Shown here: one piece after another, positions 59,178 through 64,000 of the stretch
Numbering within the stretch: position 1 is the stretch's first letter
Layout: every line of letters starts with the position of its first letter
The notes under the pieces: generated by a model
What the model saw: only the letters and a program-made list of their open reading frames with translations
Databases searched by the model: none
Told to the model about the DNA's origin: nothing
Translations under genes and position numbers: made by a program
Source: Micromonospora sonchi
Lineage (GTDB): Bacteria > Actinomycetota > Actinomycetes > Mycobacteriales > Micromonosporaceae
NCBI RefSeq assembly: GCF_014646235.1
Contig: NZ_BMNB01000019.1
Span: 52,469-116,468, forward strand
Direction: 5' to 3'
DNA: 64,000 nucleotides

Positions 59178-60749
59178 ATGAGCATCCAGTCGACGCCCGG
59201 CATCGATGGACCTGATGTCCCCGATCATCCGTCCCGGTCCGACGGCTTCGTCCGGGGACTCTCCGGGCTGATCGGTGGCCCGCTCGGCGACCACGCCGTC
59301 GCCCACGATCTGCCGAGCCGCGCAGCCCGCCGGTTCTGGACGGCCGCCCGGATCGTGCTGGCGCTGACCTGCCTGACCCTGGTCCTGCACTGGGTGCAGA
59401 AGTCGCCCTGCCAGGACGGGGCCTGGGTCGACAACGAGCAGTACACCCGGTTCTGCTACACCGACGTGCTGGCGCTCTACTACGCCGAGAACCTCCACCA
59501 GGGCGCGGTGCCGTACCGGGACCATCCGGTCGAGTATCCGGTGCTGACCGGGTACTTCATGGGGGCGCTCGGCCTGCCGGTGCACGCGGCCGGCGAGGGT
59601 AACCCCGACATGAACCAGGGGCAGTGGTTCTACAACCTCAACGCACTCGTGCTCGGTGCGCTGGCGGTGGCCACCGTGGCGGCGCTGCTGGCGCTGCGCC
59701 GCCGCCGACCCTGGGACGCGGCGCTCTTCGCCCTGTCTCCCGCGCTGCTGCTCACCGCCACCGTCAACTGGGATCTGCTCGCCATCGGGCTGGCCGCCTT
59801 CGGCCTGCTGGCCTGGGCGCGTACCGGCAGGGGAGCCCCCCTGGCGGGGGGATCGCCGCCAGGGCGGTGGAGCATGCTGATGGTCGCCCTGGCCGGGGTG
59901 CTGCTCGGGCTCGGCGGTGCGGCGAAGATGTGGCCGCTGTTCATCCTCGGCCCGATCCTGGTGCTGGCGATTCGCGCCGGTCGGGTCTGGGCCGGCATCC
60001 TGCCCATCATCACGGCCGCGGTGACGGTGGTCGCCGTGAACCTGCCGGTGGCGATCCCGTACCGCCAGAACTGGGGGCGGTTCTTCGAACTCAACACCAC
60101 CCGCCCGATCGACTGGGGCACCCTCTGGTACATCGGGCGCTACGTTGACGGCAAGTTCGGTGACCCGGCAAGTCAGGGATCGTTCCAGTGGCTCGACGCC
60201 AACATCCCCACCCTCAACTGGGTGTCGTACGCCCTGTTCGGGCTGGCCTGTCTCGGCATCGGCCTGCTCGCGCTGCTCGCGCCGCGCCGGCCCCGGCTCG
60301 CCCAACTCGCCTTCCTGGTGGTGGCCGCCTTCCTGATCTTCAGCAAGGTCTGGTCCCAGCAGTTCGTGCTCTGGCTGCTGCCGCTGCTGGTGCTCGCCCG
60401 GCCCAAGTGGGGGGCCTTCCTCGCCTGGCAGGTGGCCGAGGTCGGCTACTTCGTCGCCTTCTACGGCGAACTGCTCGGCACGTCGACCGGCACCCCGGTC
60501 TTCCCGGAGGGCGTGTTCGTGCTGGCCTCGACCCTGCGACTGGCCACGGTGGTGGCGCTGTGCGTGCTGGTCGTGCAGGAGATCCTGCACCCCGAGCGCG
60601 ACGCGGTCCGCAACAGCTACGCCGACGACCCGGACGGCGGCCTCCTCAACGGCACCTCCGACGCTCCCTGGCTCGAACGTCTGAGGAATCGCCGCCAAGG
60701 CACTTCGGTGGTCGATCCACCGTTACACGACTTTGTGCCTCGTCGTTGA
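59178..60749 (+). CDS. GT87 family membrane glycosyltransferase
   Basis: 523 residues from ATG 59178. At least nine hydrophobic helices, e.g. AARIVLALTCLTLVLHWV, LNALVLGALAVATVAALLAL, LFALSPALLLTATVNWDLLA, LPIITAAVTVVAVNLPVAIP and VLWLLPLLVLARPKW. The loop after the first helix has YTDVLALYYAENLHQGAVPY with the acidic residue and RDHPVEYPVLTGYFMG, as in GT87 mannosyl/arabinosyl-type enzymes that use polyprenyl-phosphate sugars. Likely exports or modifies envelope glycan. It lies downstream of the PBP. Confidence 0.82.
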   Translation: MSIQSTPGIDGPDVPDHPSRSDGFVRGLSGLIGGPLGDHAVAHDLPSRAARRFWTAARIVLALTCLTLVLHWVQKSPCQDGAWVDNEQYTRFCYTDVLALYYAENLHQGAVPYRDHPVEYPVLTGYFMGALGLPVHAAGEGNPDMNQGQWFYNLNALVLGALAVATVAALLALRRRRPWDAALFALSPALLLTATVNWDLLAIGLAAFGLLAWARTGRGAPLAGGSPPGRWSMLMVALAGVLLGLGGAAKMWPLFILGPILVLAIRAGRVWAGILPIITAAVTVVAVNLPVAIPYRQNWGRFFELNTTRPIDWGTLWYIGRYVDGKFGDPASQGSFQWLDANIPTLNWVSYALFGLACLGIGLLALLAPRRPRLAQLAFLVVAAFLIFSKVWSQQFVLWLLPLLVLARPKWGAFLAWQVAEVGYFVAFYGELLGTSTGTPVFPEGVFVLASTLRLATVVALCVLVVQEILHPERDAVRNSYADDPDGGLLNGTSDAPWLERLRNRRQGTSVVDPPLHDFVPRR

Positions 60750-60891
60750 ACGCAGATCGCCGGATCCATCGGTTGGACCGCCTGCGGGTCGGAACATCCC
60801 TCGACACGTGCCTGCGAGAAGACCGTCGGGTAACCGATTGGGTGTGTTGGGTTACGGCGAGGCGCGTCGATGTGAGGTGCTCGGCGAGTAG

Positions 60892-60946
60892 ATCATCCCC
60901 GCCATGATCGCGTGGTGTATGCCAATGCGAATACGGCGGGGATGAT
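60892..60946. terminator. Hairpin after the GT87 gene
   Basis: ATCATCCCCGCC and GGCGGGGATGAT are perfect 12-bp arms with a 31-base loop, 143 bp after the gene. The long loop makes a terminator role uncertain; it may be the edge of an IS remnant. Confidence 0.4.
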
Positions 60947-60964
60947 GCCCGCGAAGACTATCCG

Positions 60965-61165
60965 TCAATTTCGACCGACGTGATGTGGGCGGTGCTTGCA
61001 TCCGCTGCGGTGCGTGAGACCTGCGTAGAGGCGGCCGGCCTCGCGAGTGGGGAGATCGGTTGATCCCGGAGTCGATCTTCTATGTGCGTGAATCCGGTCC
61101 CACGTGCCGTCCTTGCGCCACGTCGTGAACCAGCGATGCGCCGCGTCCGCAGGCGCGGAGATCAC
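60965..61165 (-). pseudogene. IS5-type transposase fragment (N-terminal part)
   Basis: The frame encodes AHRWFTTWRKDGTWDRIHAH, which matches the end of the first part of IS5-type transposases (HxWFxxWRxDGTWDRIH). Both ends are cut off. It has the opposite orientation to the adjacent plus-strand fragment, which continues the same protein. Confidence 0.6.
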
Positions 61166-61194
61166 GCGGCATCATCCGCCACGGACAACCCGAC

Positions 61195-61405
61195 CGGCAG
61201 GATGAGCTTCGCCGGCGGGTGCGGGTGGCGGCCGGTCGTGAGCCGGAGCCGTCCGCGGCCGTGCTGGACGCCCAGTCGATCACATCCATCGAGGGTGTCG
61301 AATGCCGTGGGCCCGACATGGGGAAGAAGACCACCGGCCGCAAGCGGCACCTGGTCGTGGACGATGGGGCGTACGAAGGTGCCGAGTGGAATGTTCACGC
61401 GGTCC
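61195..61405 (+). pseudogene. IS5-type transposase fragment (DDE start)
   Basis: DELRRRVRVAAGREPEPSAA, then VLDAQSITSIEGVECRGPDM and GKKTTGRKRHLVVDDGA. The first catalytic Asp (LDAQS) and the GRKRHLVVD motif are those of IS5-type DDE transposases. It breaks off just before the IS630-like insertion. Confidence 0.68.
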
Positions 61406-61472
61406 GCCGCTTAGTGGTCCACTCCGTAAATCCTTCGGGGGTTGACGGCGAGGCCTATGTATGAAGTCGTGG

Positions 61473-61787
61473 TCAGGGTGCGATCGGGCCTACGTGGATG
61501 TGGCAGACGAAGTCGAAGGCTTCCTCGGTGCTGCCGCTGAGCCAGATCTGGTTTTCGTAGCTGTTGGTGCTGGCCACGTAGATGGCGGCGCCCCAGCGGT
61601 GAGCGGATCCGCCGTACCGCAGCCGCATCAGCGGCATCTGATCACCGTCGGCGAGTTCACCGGTGACGTAGGCGAACTGGCCGTGGTAGCGCACGTGCAC
61701 CGCGGCCAGCTGCGACCAGTTCTGCTTGGCGTGCTCGCGTAGCCGCTGTGCCAGGGAGATCTTGGTGGACTCGGGAATGGCGGGCAT
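61473..61787 (-). CDS. Small passenger protein in the IS630-like element
   Basis: 104 residues from ATG 61787: MPAIPESTKISLAQRLREHA. Single domain with QLAAVHVRYHGQFAYVTGEL, MPLMRLRYGGSAHRWGAAIY and STEEAFDFVCHIHVG. No signal peptide or membrane helix. It lies inside the element, divergent from the transposase, sharing its 97-bp promoter region, and its stop is 29 bp from the left repeat. I recall similar small actinomycete proteins without a known function. It might be a regulator or simply carried along. Confidence 0.65.
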   Translation of the reverse strand: MPAIPESTKISLAQRLREHAKQNWSQLAAVHVRYHGQFAYVTGELADGDQMPLMRLRYGGSAHRWGAAIYVASTNSYENQIWLSGSTEEAFDFVCHIHVGPIAP

Positions 61788-61884
61788 GAGTCACATCTTG
61801 CCGCCTCGCGTGTCGCCCGGCGGATCGGCACGAGTCACGGCATGCTCGCGGCCCCGCTGCAAGATCGACCTGCGAGGTCCCCTG

Positions 61885-63081
61885 TTGCCTGCTCCTCGTG
61901 CACGCCGAATCGTCCTGACCGCCGCCGACCGGCATCGACTCAAAGCCCTGACCTACTCCCACACCGCCGGCTACCAGCAGGTCATCCGCGCCCGGATCGT
62001 CCGCGACGCAGCACACGGCTACTCCAACGCCAAGATCGCCAGCCGTCACGGCGTGCACGTCGACACCGTGCGCCACTGGCGTGGCCGCTACGCCGACGAA
62101 GGCCTGCCCGGGCTGGCCGACCGGCGCCGATCCGGGCGGCCGGCCCGGTTCACGCCTGTGCAGGTCGCCGAGGTCAAAGCCCTGGCCTGCCAACTGCCGG
62201 CCGAGACCGCGGTGCCGCTGTCGCGGTGGAGCTGTCCGGACCTGGCTGCCGAAGTCGTCGACCGCGGCATCGCGCCGGCGATCTCCGCGTCCACGATCCG
62301 ACGGATCTTGGCTGCCGACACGATCAAACCGTGGCAGCACCAGTCCTGGGTCTTCATCCGCGACCCGGACTTCGCGGCCAAGGCCACCCGCGTGCTCGAC
62401 CTCTACGCCCGCACCTACCAAGGCATCCCCCTCAGCGCCGACGAGTACGTCATCTCCAGCGACGAGAAGACCAGCATCCAGGCCCGCTGCCGTTGCCATC
62501 CCACCCTGGCACCCGGTGTCGCACGCACGATGCGGGTCAACCACGAATACGCCCGCGGCGGAGCCTTGGCCTATCTGGGCGCCTACGACGTTCACCAGGC
62601 CCGCGTGTTCTCCCACTGCTCGGCCAAGACCGGCATCATCCCATTCATGACCTTGGTCGAGCAGGTCATGACTCAGCAACCGTACGCCTCGGCCCGGCGG
62701 GTGTTCTGGGTGGCAGACAACGGCTCGTCCCACCGCGGCCAGGCCGCGATCGACCACCTCACGAGGCGGTTCCCGAACGCAGTCATGGTCCACACACCCG
62801 TGCACGCCTCCTGGCTGAACCAGATCGAGATCTACGTCTCGATCGTCGGGCGCAAGGTCCTCACGCCCAACGATTTCACCAGCCTTGACCAGGTCGAAGA
62901 CCGGCTCACCGCCTTCGAACAGCGCTACAACGCCACCGCCCGGCCCTTCAGATGGAAGTTCACCCCGGCCGACCTCAAGGACCTCATAGCCCGGATCGAG
63001 CAACACGAACAGAAAGAGCAGAACCCCCAACAGCCCTCCGGCTGCGACCACCAGCCTGCCGCACCGGCCCTCGCCGCATAA
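61885..63081 (+). CDS. IS630 family transposase
   Basis: 398 residues from TTG 61885 (GAGG seven bases upstream): MLPAPRARRIVLTAADRHRL. Helix-turn-helix: HGYSNAKIASRHGVHVDTVR. DDE core: YVISSDEKTSIQARCRCHPT (first Asp), RVFWVADNGSSHRGQAAIDH (second Asp), SWLNQIEIYVSIVGRKVLTP (Glu). All three catalytic acids are present. The tail runs to EQKEQNPQQPSGCDHQPAAP, ending 28 bases before the right end of the element. Confidence 0.92.
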   Translation: MPAPRARRIVLTAADRHRLKALTYSHTAGYQQVIRARIVRDAAHGYSNAKIASRHGVHVDTVRHWRGRYADEGLPGLADRRRSGRPARFTPVQVAEVKALACQLPAETAVPLSRWSCPDLAAEVVDRGIAPAISASTIRRILAADTIKPWQHQSWVFIRDPDFAAKATRVLDLYARTYQGIPLSADEYVISSDEKTSIQARCRCHPTLAPGVARTMRVNHEYARGGALAYLGAYDVHQARVFSHCSAKTGIIPFMTLVEQVMTQQPYASARRVFWVADNGSSHRGQAAIDHLTRRFPNAVMVHTPVHASWLNQIEIYVSIVGRKVLTPNDFTSLDQVEDRLTAFEQRYNATARPFRWKFTPADLKDLIARIEQHEQKEQNPQQPSGCDHQPAAPALAA

Positions 63082-63123
63082 CCCCCGAAGGATTTACGGA
63101 GCGGACCACTAAGCAAGTAGCTG

Positions 63124-63186
63124 GTCCCTGCCCAACCTACCGCTTGTGGTTGAACTGGATCGAAGCCGAGTCCGCCGCCACGTGAT
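63124..63186 (+). pseudogene. Transposase C-terminal scrap
   Basis: PTYRLWLNWIEAESAAT then TGA. LNWIEAE is the third catalytic (Glu) segment of another IS630-like family transposase; everything before it is gone. It may be what remained of an element already present when the complete element inserted. Confidence 0.45.
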
Positions 63187-63332
63187 ACCTTTTCCTTTAC
63201 GTTGACCAGCCGATGCCACATCTAGCACCACACCGTGATCGGCGACTGCATCCGGCGGTTCAATTAGCACCGAAGGTAGTCCGGCCGGCTTGGCGATCTG
63301 GATTATCCGTATCCGTATGCGGCTTCGACGAA

Positions 63333-63375
63333 CATATGAAGGTGGGCTCTCCGACGGAGAGCCCACCTTCATATG
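63333..63375 (-). terminator. Terminator of the secreted-protein gene
   Basis: Perfect 21-bp arms around one base (left arm starts CATATGAAGGTGGG, right ends CATATG), directly after the stop of the 63377-63781 gene. It is unusually long and symmetrical. Confidence 0.75.
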
Positions 63376-63376
63376 A

Positions 63377-63781
63377 CTAGTAAGCCACTTGGCCGCCGAA
63401 AGTGGTGGTCCAGTCTCTGTAGTTATAGATTTCCACACGGAACCTTGTGCCATCCAGCACGTCGGTGGCGATCACTTTCCATGCGGTGTCCATGAGTACG
63501 GTTTTCCAGGAATTGCAGGTTCCGTGTGACACCCAGCAAACACGGACCTGCACGTTGCCGGCCTCAGGGTTAGCGAACTTGATGTTGATGTCCTGGCAGC
63601 GAGAGCTTGTCGTGTAGTAGCTGGACGCAGAAGGAAGTCGCCGAGTGCCGGCGACGCCTAGGGTCTGAGTGGGGAATGAAACGGCACCGCCATAACACGT
63701 GGCGGCCGCAGTTGCCGAAATGCCCACCGGCTCGGCCGAGGCTGGGGCAGCGCTCGTCAGCATGGTGGCTGCGATCGTCAA
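63377..63781 (-). CDS. Small secreted protein, possibly 5'-truncated
   Basis: 134 residues if read from TTG 63781. The start MTIAATMLTSAAPASAEPVG is the hydrophobic part and cleavage region of a signal peptide but has no basic n-region; the frame continues upstream as YAIALAL to a stop without an ATG or GTG. The mature protein (about 115 residues) is beta-rich with four cysteines: CYGGAVSF, SSRCQDINIKF, VRVCWVSHGTCNSWK, and ends WTTTFGGQVAY. Family unknown. The 5' end was probably lost when the adjacent transposase DNA joined. Confidence 0.6.
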   Translation of the reverse strand: MTIAATMLTSAAPASAEPVGISATAAATCYGGAVSFPTQTLGVAGTRRLPSASSYYTTSSRCQDINIKFANPEAGNVQVRVCWVSHGTCNSWKTVLMDTAWKVIATDVLDGTRFRVEIYNYRDWTTTFGGQVAY

Positions 63782-63789
63782 AGCCAGGG

Positions 63790-64000
63790 CTATTGCGTAG
63801 TCGGGTTACTCCTGGTTACGGCATCGATGAGTTCTGTAGATCGTCGGTTGGCGCGTCGGGTAGCTCGGGCGATGTTGGGTTCGCCATTGCTGCGGTGGTA
63901 GCCGATGGAGGTGTTACGGAGTGTGGCGAAGACGGCGGGCCCGTTGCCGGTCCGGGCCTGGTGGGCGTCTTCACGTAGCGTCACGTCGCGGACGTAGTGC
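63790..64000 (-). pseudogene. ISAs1-family transposase, C-terminal end, cut by window edge
   Basis: From the right edge the frame reads HYVRDVTLREDAHQARTGNG, PAVFATLRNTSIGYHRSNGE and PNIARATRRANRRSTELIDA, then stops at 63790. LREDAxxxRTGN-P followed by LRNxxIG is the C-terminal end of ISAs1-type transposases. The upstream part lies outside the window, so it could be intact or a fragment; it ends only 8 bp from the secreted gene. Confidence 0.7.

Larger units (their letters stand above)
60750..61411. other. IS-remnant region
   Basis: 660 bp after the GT87 gene. It contains a 12-bp arm palindrome and IS5-type fragments in both orientations, but no intact gene. Confidence 0.6.
61414..63109. mobile_element. 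Complete IS630-family insertion sequence (1696 bp)
   Basis: Terminal inverted repeats of 30 bp: left 61414-61443 starts GTGGTCCACTCCGTAAATCC; right 63080-63109 is the complement with a single mismatch. It is flanked on both sides by TA (61412-61413 and 63110-63111), the target duplication of IS630/Tc1-like elements. It carries the transposase on the plus strand and a divergent small gene on the minus strand. It looks recent: ends, frame and catalytic residues are intact. Confidence 0.9.

Overview
The window is chromosomal DNA of a high-GC actinomycete, most likely Micromonosporaceae (Micromonospora- or Salinispora-like). It holds the replication origin and its conserved neighbourhood. The gene order dnaA-dnaN-gnd-recF-dciA-gyrB-gyrA-DUF3566-tRNA-Ile-tRNA-Ala lies on one side of oriC and rpmH-rnpA-yidD-yidC-jag-rsmG-parA-parB on the other. 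Many GTG/TTG starts, ATGA/GTGA overlaps and very high GC fit this placement; the family is inferred from protein style and synteny, not from a search.

Layout. 1-9.65 kb is accessory: the end of a Sua5/TsaC gene, a GNAT acetyltransferase, a zinc-ribbon XRE/TPR regulator coupled to an APH-type kinase, three consecutive ECF sigma factor/membrane partner pairs, a VapBC-type toxin-antitoxin pair, and a broken phage-type integrase abutting tRNA-Ala. 9.65-24.5 kb is the replication half: tRNA-Ala, a DLW-39 microprotein, tRNA-Ile, DUF3566, gyrA carrying a 420-residue intein, gyrB, dciA (DUF721), recF, gnd, dnaN, oriC and dnaA. 24.9-31.3 kb is the rpmH-to-parAB half. It is followed by degraded TnpB-type transposase DNA, an alpha/beta hydrolase, further parS sites and a HIT-like gene (31.3-35.4 kb).

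35.4-48.8 kb carries cell-wall and redox genes: a ddl-like ligase, an aminotransferase, a GNAT protein, a CwlM-like amidase, trxA, trxB, an anti-sigma factor, sigM, a membrane pseudokinase, murJ and a CCA/poly(A) polymerase-family gene. This matches the order of the mycobacterial mviN-sigM-trxB-trxC-cwlM-parBA block. 49-56 kb has a secreted subtilase with a polyproline insert and fascin-like repeats, ogt, a lipoprotein, DUF397, ino1 with its PadR regulator and a DUF5318 gene. 56-60.7 kb has a class A penicillin-binding protein and a GT87 membrane glycosyltransferase. 60.9-64 kb is an insertion-sequence graveyard: IS5-type fragments, a complete IS630-like element with TA target duplication and a divergent 104-residue passenger gene, another transposase scrap, a small secreted protein that may have lost its 5' end, and the tail of an ISAs1-type transposase.

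How it fits together: DnaA initiates at oriC, with DnaA boxes also in the dnaA promoter, the gyrB-gyrA gap, beside parS and behind murJ. DnaN, RecF, DciA and gyrase serve the fork. ParA/ParB act on at least four good parS sites, one inside the parA reading frame and one inside a 32-bp perfect palindrome, plus one degenerate site also inside parA. YidC/YidD/RnpA/L34 link ribosome and membrane biogenesis. MurJ, the pseudokinase, CwlM, the PBP and Ddl serve peptidoglycan synthesis. Besides the origin-side hairpins, the window has several intergenic palindromes, three of them bounded by GATC, that look like dispersed repeat families.
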